64,000 nucleotides of DNA, from the NCBI RefSeq assembly GCF_900537175.1, contig NZ_LS999835.1, positions 385,001 through 449,000 on the forward strand, in the 5' to 3' direction. This stretch comes from Lentilitoribacter sp. Alg239-R112. Lineage in GTDB: Bacteria; Pseudomonadota; Alphaproteobacteria; Rhizobiales; Rhizobiaceae. The position numbers and the translations under genes were made by a program. Positions within the stretch are counted from its first letter, which is position 1, and the number at the start of each line of letters is the position of its first letter. Under the pieces are notes generated by a model, which searched no databases, was not told where the DNA came from, and saw nothing but the letters and a program-made list of their open reading frames with translations. Positions 27,876-36,045 of the stretch are shown piece by piece.

Positions 27876-29449
27876 CACTTAGCCTCAAGTTCTTCGATGC
27901 GTTTCTTAAGTGCAGCTTTCTCGCGAAGCTGTGTATCTGCATCGCGGATACGCGCTAGGCTACGAACCAGTTTCGCCCAACCATCGGTGTAAGTAAAACC
28001 ACCCGGGTTCACATGAGCAAGTCCTTTGAAATGCCTCATATTATGTTGCTCCCACATTTCCGCGAATTCTACATCAACAGCGGTTGGGTTATTACCCTTA
28101 GTGAAAAAGAAGCTAAAGAAACCGCCAGGTCCGTCTTCATCCGGATGAGGTGGTGCCGGACGATTTGTGGTTTGTCCGACTAGAAGACCATCGGCATATA
28201 AACCATCCATGACTTCTCTCGCCTGTGAAACTAAGGCAATGCCTTGAGCCGTACCTTTATCAATAACGTCAAAGTAACTGCGAGCAAAACGCTCAGAATG
28301 GCATTGAGAACAGGTGGTTATCCAACTATCAAGTCGATCTGAATACCATTCATCATTAATGTTCTCTGCTGTTTCGGGCAGAGGATTGAAACCCCACCGT
28401 ACTTTGCGAACTACATTATGGCCGTATTCTCCATCATATTCCATATGGCAGGTCTGGCAGGTTGGCGCAGTTTGACCACCCTTTTCAAAAGCATCAGCCA
28501 ACGGTAGTTCCCAATCCCACTGATCACCTGAACTGTTGTAAATTGCGCCATGCCGGGAAAGCATAAAGTTTTCGAATTCATTATGATCGACACCATTATG
28601 GCATGTTGAACAAGCCTCTGGTTTTCGTGCTTCAGCTGCAGAAAACTTATGCCTTGAATGACAAGAACCGCAGGTGTTTTGCGTTGTGTGACACAGTGTG
28701 CAACCAACGGCAATTTCGCGTTCCTCCATGCCTGCCCAGATGGCTGTGTCGACGTTTGCCAAATATGACAGCGCATGCGAAGGACGGCCAGCTGGCCATT
28801 GGCCTTGAGGCCAATTCTGGGTATCGCGTTCTGATTCACGCTCGGCGAACTCTTTTACATGGCACTGACCACATGCTGCGGCATCCGGCATTTTCAGATC
28901 AGCCTGGTGATTACCTTTCTCAGCACCCACCCCAATATGACAATCGATACAACCAACCGAATTGAGTGGTTGATCCTTCTCTAACAATCCCATGGAACGA
29001 AGGTTGTTTTCGACATCATTGATCATGTCTTTTTTATAAAAACGAGAGTCCGTCGGATCCAGTTTACGGATTTCGTCCAGATTTCCATGCACGCTTCCTT
29101 TCCAGGAATGTACCCAACCAGGCGTCACCGATTCATGGCAGGCGACACAATCACTGCGTTCAACTTCAAAGTCTAACTCAGGCGGCACGTAGTGTTCGGT
29201 TGGATTTAGGTACATTGAAAATGGAATGGGTTCCCACAAATCAGACAACGCTCCTTCACCTGCACCCTGAGCGGGGTCTCGATAACGCTCAACAATTGCA
29301 TCATAAAGCACATTTGGCGCAACACTTTTCTCGAGATTAAGCGCCTCATAAAGTTCATCAGGAATGTCTGCCCGTGCACCGGAAGACGCCAACATTGCAA
29401 AGGTAGTGAACAAGACAATTAGCGTCTGAATACAGTTTCTATGAATCAT
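27875..29449 (-). CDS. haoA: Octahaem hydroxylamine oxidoreductase
   Basis: This 524-aa secreted protein has a signal peptide ending at ARA-DI (about residue 28) and exactly eight CxxCH haem sites, starting near residues 101, 167, 193, 250, 260, 280, 331 and 380. The spacing, with a tight pair at 250/260, and the C-terminal segment VNPGGFTYTDGW are those of HAO rather than pentahaem NrfA or tetrathionate reductase. Tyr487 in that segment is the candidate for the tyrosine cross-linked to the P460 haem; if so, it favours hydroxylamine oxidation over the reductive epsilon-type. A charged coiled coil (KAALKKRIEELEAK) ends the protein. The ATG at 29449 follows a GGGAGGGG site; a longer reading from 29533 lacks a signal peptide at its start. 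No dedicated c554 or cM552 electron acceptor follows. Confidence 0.88.
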   Translation of the reverse strand: MIHRNCIQTLIVLFTTFAMLASSGARADIPDELYEALNLEKSVAPNVLYDAIVERYRDPAQGAGEGALSDLWEPIPFSMYLNPTEHYVPPELDFEVERSDCVACHESVTPGWVHSWKGSVHGNLDEIRKLDPTDSRFYKKDMINDVENNLRSMGLLEKDQPLNSVGCIDCHIGVGAEKGNHQADLKMPDAAACGQCHVKEFAERESERDTQNWPQGQWPAGRPSHALSYLANVDTAIWAGMEEREIAVGCTLCHTTQNTCGSCHSRHKFSAAEARKPEACSTCHNGVDHNEFENFMLSRHGAIYNSSGDQWDWELPLADAFEKGGQTAPTCQTCHMEYDGEYGHNVVRKVRWGFNPLPETAENINDEWYSDRLDSWITTCSQCHSERFARSYFDVIDKGTAQGIALVSQAREVMDGLYADGLLVGQTTNRPAPPHPDEDGPGGFFSFFFTKGNNPTAVDVEFAEMWEQHNMRHFKGLAHVNPGGFTYTDGWAKLVRSLARIRDADTQLREKAALKKRIEELEAK

Positions 29450-29553
29450 GAATTCCCCTCCCGTCCCACAAGCTGACGCAGGACTATCAAGAGGCAATAT
29501 TACAATTGGTGCTCGAGAAGGAGGTAGATCCATGCCCCGAATAAATGATGGGG

Positions 29554-29625
29554 CCGGTTGTAATCAACCGGTACTTGCTACATCAAAATGGCATCATTAT
29601 AAAATTTGTGACTGTATAATTTCAA
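29554..29625 (-). promoter_or_regulatory. haoA promoter and leader palindrome
   Basis: Reading leftward, TTGAAA (29625-29620), an 18-bp spacer and TATAAT (29601-29596) form a good sigma-70-type promoter for haoA. Just inside the predicted transcript lies a perfect inverted repeat, CCGGTTG-TAAT-CAACCGG (29554-29571). It could be a repressor operator or a leader stem-loop. A second short stem, GCCCC/GGGGC (29534-29554), abuts it. The role is inferred from position. Confidence 0.6.
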
Positions 29626-29683
29626 AGTAGAACAGCCAGCGTTGAGTAGGTGTTTGACGATTGCCATGAAAATTCAACAACCC

Positions 29684-29725
29684 TTTATCATACCTTTATC
29701 ATACCTTTATCATACCTTTATTACC
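29684..29725 (+). repeat. 11-bp tandem repeat upstream of the small membrane protein gene
   Basis: Three exact copies of TTTATCATACC follow each other directly (29684-29716), plus a partial fourth (TTTATTACC). The 11-bp period places each copy on the same face of DNA, as in PhoB/OmpR-type binding arrays. It ends 25 bp before the ATG at 29751. An OmpR-family regulator is encoded at 30349. A slippage-prone repeat without function is the alternative. Confidence 0.75.
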
Positions 29726-29750
29726 TGAATCATAGAAGAGAAACTCCACC

Positions 29751-30137
29751 ATGCATAAACTCCTGCTCCTCATAATTGGCACGATTTATATTATTAACTC
29801 GCTCGTCATGTGGTTCACACCAATATGGTGGTACGAAACCGTTCCAGGCATTACAATGATGGGTCCATTTAATTTGCATTTCGTACGCGATATAGGTTTG
29901 GTCTACCTCATTTCTGGCATCGGATTAATCTATGGCATACGTGTGCCACAAGTTGCTATTTTCGCATGCTTATGGCCAGCTCTACATGCCTTATTTCATG
30001 CATGGATTTTTATCCAAAGAGGTATGCCATTTGATGTAATCGCTGCAACAAATCTGTTCCTGATTCAGCTTCCAGCATGGTTGAGTGTTTGGGCTGCGAT
30101 CCAACGCTTTCCTGCGCTGCAGGAAGAAGGACGTTGA
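29751..30137 (+). CDS. Small four-helix membrane protein of unknown function
   Basis: This 128-aa hydrophobic protein has about four membrane helices (LLLLIIGTIYIINSLVMWF; IGLVYLISGIGLIYGI; VAIFACLWPALHALFHAWIF; LFLIQLPAWLSVWAAI). The residues between helices include TPIWWYETVPGI, and there is a histidine-rich stretch HALFHAW. I do not recognise a characterised family. It starts after the 11-bp repeat array and is divergent from haoA and convergent with the response regulator gene. The conserved-looking Trp/His content could bind a cofactor or quinone, but that is speculative. Confidence 0.7.
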   Translation: MHKLLLLIIGTIYIINSLVMWFTPIWWYETVPGITMMGPFNLHFVRDIGLVYLISGIGLIYGIRVPQVAIFACLWPALHALFHAWIFIQRGMPFDVIAATNLFLIQLPAWLSVWAAIQRFPALQEEGR

Positions 30138-30348
30138 AGATATTCAGAACCTCGACGAAGATTGTCGCATGAATTAGATAACAATGATTGCTACTTTGGA
30201 GGTCGTGGTACGAGTAAGCGGATTTCATAACAGGCATCATCGTTTGTAAGCAAGATAATCCAACCTGACAATGCCGCTCTACATGCCTGCCAAACATAGA
30301 AGGGTGAAATGACAATGTACGGCAAATGACCAACTTGAATTCCAGATA

Positions 30349-31089
30349 TTATTCCCATGTTACATTTGCAACAAACATGTAACCAGCTCCATAAATAGTC
30401 TTTATGAGTTTTGGTGCTTGGGGGTCTTCATTTAGTTTTGAACGTAAGCGTGAAATGCGCACATCGATGGATCGATCGAAATTCTGTTCAGCATCAATAT
30501 CTAATGTGTTGAGTATTTGAGAGCGTGAAAACAATCTATTTGGACCTGATATAAACATTTTCATAATGTCCATTTCAGCTTTGGTTAATGGTGTGGAATG
30601 ACCATCGACATGTGTCAAAGAATAGTTGGTTAAATCAATTGTCCAGTCATCAAAGAATGCTTTAAGATATTTCTTACCGTATGTATCATTAATTACTGCA
30701 GGTGTGCTCGCCTTTTCCGTACGGCGTAAAACGGTTCGTATACGGGCAATTAATTCCGCAGTTTCAAATGGTTTTGAAATGTAATCATCGGCACCCATTT
30801 CAAGGCCTACTATTTTGTCACTTAATCCACGTCTACCTGAAATTATAATACTGGCAATCTGGTATTTGTCGTTCAGCAACTTAATAAGATCCAACCCATT
30901 TTGGTCCGGCAGTCCAAGATCTATTAGGCATAGATCCGGCTTAAATACTTCTAGCTCGATCTCAAATGCAGAAGCCGATTCAAAATGTCGGGCAGTAAAA
31001 CCATAACTCTCAACCGCGATACGGATGTTCTCAGCGATATCGCAATCATCTTCGACAATAGCGATTTTGTGTGCAAGTGCATTTTTCAT
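30349..31089 (-). CDS. OmpR-family response regulator
   Basis: This 246-aa protein has a receiver domain with the acidic pocket IVEDD (residues 11-15), phospho-acceptor Asp57 in LCLIDLGLPDQNG and Lys106 in YISKPFE. A C-terminal winged helix follows (FDRSIDVRISRLRSKLNEDP; LIKTIYGAGYMFV). It lies 31 bases after the hybrid kinase gene on the same strand, so the two form a pair. Candidate targets by proximity are the 11-bp repeat at 29684 and the region at 33173-33234. Confidence 0.92.
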   Translation of the reverse strand: MKNALAHKIAIVEDDCDIAENIRIAVESYGFTARHFESASAFEIELEVFKPDLCLIDLGLPDQNGLDLIKLLNDKYQIASIIISGRRGLSDKIVGLEMGADDYISKPFETAELIARIRTVLRRTEKASTPAVINDTYGKKYLKAFFDDWTIDLTNYSLTHVDGHSTPLTKAEMDIMKMFISGPNRLFSRSQILNTLDIDAEQNFDRSIDVRISRLRSKLNEDPQAPKLIKTIYGAGYMFVANVTWE

Positions 31090-31120
31090 GTAACGATCTT
31101 CTTTTTTATGTCCGTTGACA

Positions 31121-33151
31121 TCAGCTTAGTAAGCCTAGAATTGTTTTTGCAAAAACTTGAGAATCAAATGGTTTACGAAGGAGAGTGAATTCATTTTGAG
31201 CGTCTTTTATTATCGGGTCTTGTCGCGGTAAACCGCTTACCAATAATATATTTAGTTCCGGTTTGATTACACTCCATTTGCGCGCTAAGTCTAATCCGTT
31301 TTCCAAACCGGGCATAATGATATCGGTAATCACTGTGGTTATTTCTGGGACTTGTTCCACAAGGTTACAAGCTTCAATAGCACCATTTGCTTCGATATTT
31401 GGTATCCCAAGGGTGACTAGGTGATTTCGCATAAGTGCCCTAAGCTCCGGATCATCATCAACGATGAGGAACAACTGGTTACTTAAGTTCTTAAGTTGAG
31501 TTGGAGTCTCATTTAGTTTGTTTTGAGATGTACAGAATGGAATCTTCAAGCAGACCTGCCCGCCACCGTCTTGCGTATTTGACAGTTCCAGTTCTCCTGC
31601 GGATTGTTCAAGAAACGTATTTACCATGGAAAGCCCAAGTCCGGTTCCTTTCCCTTGTGGCTTAGTTGTAAAGAATGGCTCTTTTGCTTTAGCAATTACG
31701 TCTTCTGAGAAGCCATGACCGGTGTCCGTGATGTTAATACAAACAGTTTTCTTTTCATCTTCATCTGTGTTTTCAATCTTTGCAGAGACGGTAATTTTAC
31801 CTTCTCCATGGTGAGTTTCAATTGCATCTCGTGCATTAAATAAAACATTTAGGATAGCATCTTGAAATGCGCCTTCGTCTACCTGGCTGATGATTTCTTC
31901 ATCACCGAGTTCGAGGTTGATATTGATGGAGCTGGAAAGCGAAGCGGAAAAGAGTTTTACCAGATCTCGAAGCAAAGCAGATAAGTTCGTAATTTTAATA
32001 TCAAGGTTTTGGCGAAATAAGAAAGACATCAAATTATCAATTATGCGAGTACCGCGTCTAGCAGCCTGCTCTGTAGAGCGGATCAAATCGGACTGCGAGT
32101 TGTCTGCTGCTTTTTCGATACGTTCGAGATTACCCAAGATTACGGTCAAAATATTTGAAAAGTCATGCGCAAGTCCGCTGGTCAATTGAGCAGTTGTTTC
32201 CAATCTATTTGCTCTTAACTGCATTTCGTTGGCAGCAATTTCCGCAGACACGTTTAGAGACTGAACAAAAACACCATGTGTTACCCCTTCTTCATCTATG
32301 TCTGGTGAGAATGTTGTGCGCACGGAATGTATATCGTCTTCGATGCCTTCTACCCTGTAACTAAAAGTTATTGTGTTCCCCTGAAGGGCGGTTTCCAAAT
32401 TTGGTTGTATGTGTGCCAAAACTTTTTTGGGAAATACTTCTGTAATATTTTTATCAACGAGACTGTCTCGTTGGATTCCCATGACATCAGAAAATCGATT
32501 GTTGGAGAAGCGATAAATGCAGTGTTCGTCAATATAAGCAATATGAGCTGGCATTGCGCGCGTAATCTTGCGCATTCGCCCTTCTGAAACAAGCAATTCT
32601 TGTTTGGTTTTTTGAAGAGCGCGATTTGCTGCCTCTAGAGCGCGGTTGGTTTCTGATAATTGGCCGGTACGACGCAATAGCTTGTCAGATAGTTCATCGC
32701 TGCGTGCTCTAAGTACTTGTTCATTTCGCCAAGTTTCGGTGATGTCAGAATAAATAGTCACCCATCCTCCGCTTTCAAGTGGGTGCCCCTCAACTGATAT
32801 GCGTTGTCCATTTGGTCTGGTACGTTCAAAATAATGCGGTTCAAACAAGCGGGCACGTTCTATCCGTTCTGCCGCCAATAAGCCTACATCACCAGGCCCA
32901 AATTCACCGCGGCGTGCCAAAAAATAGTTCAGATCTGCAAAAGAAAGACCCGGGATGATAATCTCGTTAGGCAATTCAAATAGATCGATAAAACGTTGAT
33001 TGCAGGTTACTAATGTCATGTTTGCATTAAAAATCGACAAGGCTTGCTGAATGAGATTCAGGCCTTGTTCGATAACGAGATGATCGTTTGATTTATCTGT
33101 GGTTCTGGTATTGTAAACTGCTGGCAAACTCGAACCCTCCTTGTCCAACAT
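31121..33151 (-). CDS. PAS-domain hybrid sensor histidine kinase
   Basis: This 676-aa protein lacks membrane helices, so it should be cytoplasmic. In order it has an N-terminal PAS domain (about 30-130), a coiled-coil linker (LSETNRALEAANRALQKTKQ), a second PAS domain (about 200-310), a HisKA segment with the phospho-His in SGLAHDFSNILTVILGNLER, and an ATPase domain (NVLFNARDAI; DTGHGFSEDV; GKGTGLGLSM). A C-terminal receiver follows (LIVDDDPELRALM; Asp in VITDIIMPG). It forms a phosphorelay with the regulator downstream. Because it is divergent from the ABC/acyl-ligase operon at 33298, it may sense that operon's substrate. Confidence 0.92.
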   Translation of the reverse strand: MLDKEGSSLPAVYNTRTTDKSNDHLVIEQGLNLIQQALSIFNANMTLVTCNQRFIDLFELPNEIIIPGLSFADLNYFLARRGEFGPGDVGLLAAERIERARLFEPHYFERTRPNGQRISVEGHPLESGGWVTIYSDITETWRNEQVLRARSDELSDKLLRRTGQLSETNRALEAANRALQKTKQELLVSEGRMRKITRAMPAHIAYIDEHCIYRFSNNRFSDVMGIQRDSLVDKNITEVFPKKVLAHIQPNLETALQGNTITFSYRVEGIEDDIHSVRTTFSPDIDEEGVTHGVFVQSLNVSAEIAANEMQLRANRLETTAQLTSGLAHDFSNILTVILGNLERIEKAADNSQSDLIRSTEQAARRGTRIIDNLMSFLFRQNLDIKITNLSALLRDLVKLFSASLSSSININLELGDEEIISQVDEGAFQDAILNVLFNARDAIETHHGEGKITVSAKIENTDEDEKKTVCINITDTGHGFSEDVIAKAKEPFFTTKPQGKGTGLGLSMVNTFLEQSAGELELSNTQDGGGQVCLKIPFCTSQNKLNETPTQLKNLSNQLFLIVDDDPELRALMRNHLVTLGIPNIEANGAIEACNLVEQVPEITTVITDIIMPGLENGLDLARKWSVIKPELNILLVSGLPRQDPIIKDAQNEFTLLRKPFDSQVFAKTILGLLS

Positions 33152-33172
33152 TTACGGCCAAGTATGACCAAA

Positions 33173-33234
33173 AATAAAGTTATATCAACTTTATTAGGTA
33201 GGAATATTTGCTGTAACATTTCGCAACATTGTTG
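33173..33234. promoter_or_regulatory. Operator-like repeats between kinase and importer operon
   Basis: A perfect 9-bp inverted repeat AATAAAGTT-atatc-AACTTTATT occupies 33173-33195. Downstream, AACATT recurs 10 bp apart (33215 and 33225), and CAACATTGTTG (33224-33234) is palindromic. The region separates the divergent kinase and importer operons. The 10-bp direct spacing fits an OmpR-type regulator. Function is inferred. Confidence 0.5.
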
Positions 33235-33297
33235 AAATTTTTGTGAAAAATTTACCGCATATGGTGCTATTGTGAGTGTTTGGGAGGACACGCAGTT

Positions 33298-34104
33298 ATG
33301 CTATTGGAAGTTGACAATATTTCTCTATCTTTTGGCGGCATCAAGGCGCTCAGTGAGGTCAGTTTTTCGGTTGAAAAAGCTGAGCTTTTTTCGATTATCG
33401 GACCAAATGGAGCCGGAAAAACGTCTATGCTGAATTGCATTTCTGGACGATATACTCCCAATAATGGTTCCATTCGTTTCAAAGGTGATGAGCTCATTGG
33501 TCGTAATACGAGTGATCGCCCTGATATTGGTATTGGTCGTACATTTCAGAACCTAGCCCTGTTTAATCACATGAGTGTACTCGACAATATTATGGTCGGG
33601 CGACACCATCTCCTCAAAAATAATTTTCTGACTGGAATGGCGTATTGGTTTGGTGCACGAACCGAGGAGTTAGAGCACCGCCGCGAAGTTGAAGACATTA
33701 TCGATTTTTTGGAAATTCAACATATTCGCAACGCAACAGCTGGAACACTCTCTTACGGTTTGCGTAAACGGGTGGAGCTAGCCCGTGCTATCGCACTTAA
33801 ACCTGAGCTTGTTCTGCTGGATGAGCCTATGGCTGGCATGAATATGGAAGAGAAAGAAGACATGGCGCGGTTCATTGTCGATCTCAATCAAGAGCTGGGC
33901 ATGACTGTTATTATGATTGAGCATGACATGGGTGTTGTGATGGATATTTCAGATCGTGTCATGGTTCTCGATTTCGGTGCGAAAGTTTGCGACGGGTTAC
34001 CAGACGAAGTGATGCAGAATGAACATGTAAAAACGGCTTACCTTGGTGCTGATTATGATGAATCTCCACTTTCATCTAGTGGGCGCGTTGAGGAGGTGGT
34101 GTGA
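33298..34104 (+). CDS. Branched-chain-type ABC transporter ATPase (LivG-like)
   Basis: This 268-aa single ABC domain has Walker A GPNGAGKTSMLN, signature TLSYGLRKRVELARAI (LSYG in place of LSGG), Walker B LVLLDEPMAGM and switch His in MIEHDMGVVMD. The ATG at 33298 is preceded by GGGAGG; an in-frame TTG at 33282 sits on that ribosome site and was rejected. It is the first gene of a seven-gene import and activation operon. Confidence 0.9.
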   Translation: MLLEVDNISLSFGGIKALSEVSFSVEKAELFSIIGPNGAGKTSMLNCISGRYTPNNGSIRFKGDELIGRNTSDRPDIGIGRTFQNLALFNHMSVLDNIMVGRHHLLKNNFLTGMAYWFGARTEELEHRREVEDIIDFLEIQHIRNATAGTLSYGLRKRVELARAIALKPELVLLDEPMAGMNMEEKEDMARFIVDLNQELGMTVIMIEHDMGVVMDISDRVMVLDFGAKVCDGLPDEVMQNEHVKTAYLGADYDESPLSSSGRVEEVV

Positions 34105-36035
34105 TGAGTGCATTGATCAAAAAAGGTGATGGTCTGGATACTCTTCCTAAGCTGCTGGCTCACAATGCCAAACATGTTCCAGATGAAGTCGCATTGCGTG
34201 AAAAGACATTTGGTATTTGGGTTAGCCAAACCTGGAATGATTATAACAACAATGTCAGGCGTATTGCGTTGGGTCTTGTCGCCCTTGGAATCAAAACAGG
34301 TGACGTTGTTGGCCTTATCGGCGATAATCGGCCGGACTGGGTGGCAGGTGAAATAGCAGCGCAGGCGTGCGGTGCGGCGACACTTGGTCTTTACCGCGAT
34401 TTGATGGAACAGGAGCTTGCTTATCTCATAAATTACGCTGAGACGCGATTTGTGTTCGCTGAAGATGAGGAACAGGTCGATAAGTTTCTTAATCTGGATA
34501 AAGATTGTGCCTCTATCGAAAAGATTATTTATGAAGACCCGCGCGGAATGCGCAAATATGATGATCCGCGCTTAATCCAACTTGAAGAGCTTCGAAAGCT
34601 TGGCGATGAATTGCATGCGAAAAAACCTAATCAATATAACCAAATGGTTGAAGGTGTCGGCGGGAAAGATCTAGCGATTTTATGCACAACGTCTGGCACG
34701 ACATCTAATCCCAAGCTAGCAATGCTGAGTGCTGGTAGCATCATTGATCATTGTCATGATTACTTAATCGTTGATCCGAAAAACCATTTGGATGAATACG
34801 TATCCACACTTCCGTTACCCTGGATTATGGAGCAGGTTTATGCGGTGGGTATGTCGCTGATATCGCGCATGACGGTAAATTTTGTTGAAGAACAAGAAAC
34901 TACAATGTCTGACTTGCGTGAGATTGGGCCGACTTTCGTGCTTTTTGCGCCACGTGTTTGGGAAGATCTCGTGGCAACCGTGCGTGCGCGTATGATGGAT
35001 TCTTCATGGACTAAGCGTTTAATGTACGACATTTTTTCTGAAATTGGCATCAATGCTTTTGATGCAGGAAAAAACTCAAAGTTGGCGCAGATTGGCTTGT
35101 TCAGTGCTCTAAAAGATAGACTTGGTTTGAGCCATGTAACGTCCGCAGCGACAGGCGGCGCGGCACTTGGCCCAGATACATTTAAGTTTTTCCTTGCCAT
35201 GGGTGTCCCCCTCCGGCAGTTATATGGCCAAACTGAGCTTCTAGGTGCCTATACAATTCACCGCTTTGATGATGTAGATTTTGATACTGTTGGTGTTCCG
35301 TTCACTAACGATATTAAGGTTGAAATCAAAGATCCTGATCCCGAAGGGATCGGAGAAATTGTAACAACCCATCAAAATATGTTTATGGGGTATTACAAAA
35401 ATGAAGCTGCATCGAAAGCTGATATGAAAGATGGCTGGATGCACACCGGCGATGCTGGCTATTATAATGATCAAGGCCACCTTGTGGTGATTGACCGTAT
35501 TTCAGATTTGGCTGAAATGAAAAGCGGGCTTCGTTTCTCGCCACAATTCATTGAAAATAAGTTGAAGTTTAGCCCCTATGTGGGGGAGGCGGTGATCCTA
35601 GGCGCGGGGCGTGATTATCTGGCTGCCATGATTTGTATTCGCTATTCTATTTTAGCCAAGTGGGCTGAAAAGCGTCGAATATCTTTTACTACTTATACCG
35701 ACCTCTCTTCGCGTCCGGAAGTTTACGAACTAATCGAGAATGAAATTCTGGAAATCAACAAAACACTTCCGGAAGCTCAGCAGATAAAAAAATTCGTGCT
35801 GCTCTATAAAGAGTTGGACGCTGACGATGGCGAATTAACGCGCACGCGCAAAGTGCGCCGCAATGTTGTGGCTGAAAAATATGAGAACATTATTGATACA
35901 ATCTACTCTCAGAATGATCATGTAGATATTGATACGATGATTACCTTCCAAGATGGAACTAAGCAACGCATCCAAACAACAATCGCTGTTCGCGATCTTG
36001 ATAGTGATGGCACAATGCCAATCGCTGCTGAATAG
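34104..36035 (+). CDS. Long-chain acyl-CoA synthetase-like AMP-forming ligase
   Basis: This 643-aa ANL-superfamily enzyme has the P-loop ILCTTSGTTSNPKLAML, the aromatic/Thr-Glu motif LYGQTELLGAY, the ribose-binding Asp in GWMHTGDAGYY and the hinge VVIDRISDLAEMKSG. It has the long form typical of AMP-binding FadD15-like ligases. The ATG at 34104 overlaps the LivG stop and follows AGGAGG. It should activate a carboxylic acid to its CoA thioester at the membrane, perhaps trapping the imported substrate. The chain length or aromatic nature of the acid cannot be read here. Confidence 0.87.
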   Translation: MSALIKKGDGLDTLPKLLAHNAKHVPDEVALREKTFGIWVSQTWNDYNNNVRRIALGLVALGIKTGDVVGLIGDNRPDWVAGEIAAQACGAATLGLYRDLMEQELAYLINYAETRFVFAEDEEQVDKFLNLDKDCASIEKIIYEDPRGMRKYDDPRLIQLEELRKLGDELHAKKPNQYNQMVEGVGGKDLAILCTTSGTTSNPKLAMLSAGSIIDHCHDYLIVDPKNHLDEYVSTLPLPWIMEQVYAVGMSLISRMTVNFVEEQETTMSDLREIGPTFVLFAPRVWEDLVATVRARMMDSSWTKRLMYDIFSEIGINAFDAGKNSKLAQIGLFSALKDRLGLSHVTSAATGGAALGPDTFKFFLAMGVPLRQLYGQTELLGAYTIHRFDDVDFDTVGVPFTNDIKVEIKDPDPEGIGEIVTTHQNMFMGYYKNEAASKADMKDGWMHTGDAGYYNDQGHLVVIDRISDLAEMKSGLRFSPQFIENKLKFSPYVGEAVILGAGRDYLAAMICIRYSILAKWAEKRRISFTTYTDLSSRPEVYELIENEILEINKTLPEAQQIKKFVLLYKELDADDGELTRTRKVRRNVVAEKYENIIDTIYSQNDHVDIDTMITFQDGTKQRIQTTIAVRDLDSDGTMPIAAE

Positions 36036-36045
36036 GAGCAGAATA

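Noticed and set aside
29450..29533. N-terminal extension of HaoA by 28 residues
   Set aside because: It would bury the signal peptide, and a strong GGGAGGGG site precedes the internal ATG at 29449.
29684..29725. CRISPR-like repeat
   Set aside because: The units are only 11 bp and directly adjacent, without spacers; no cas genes are present.
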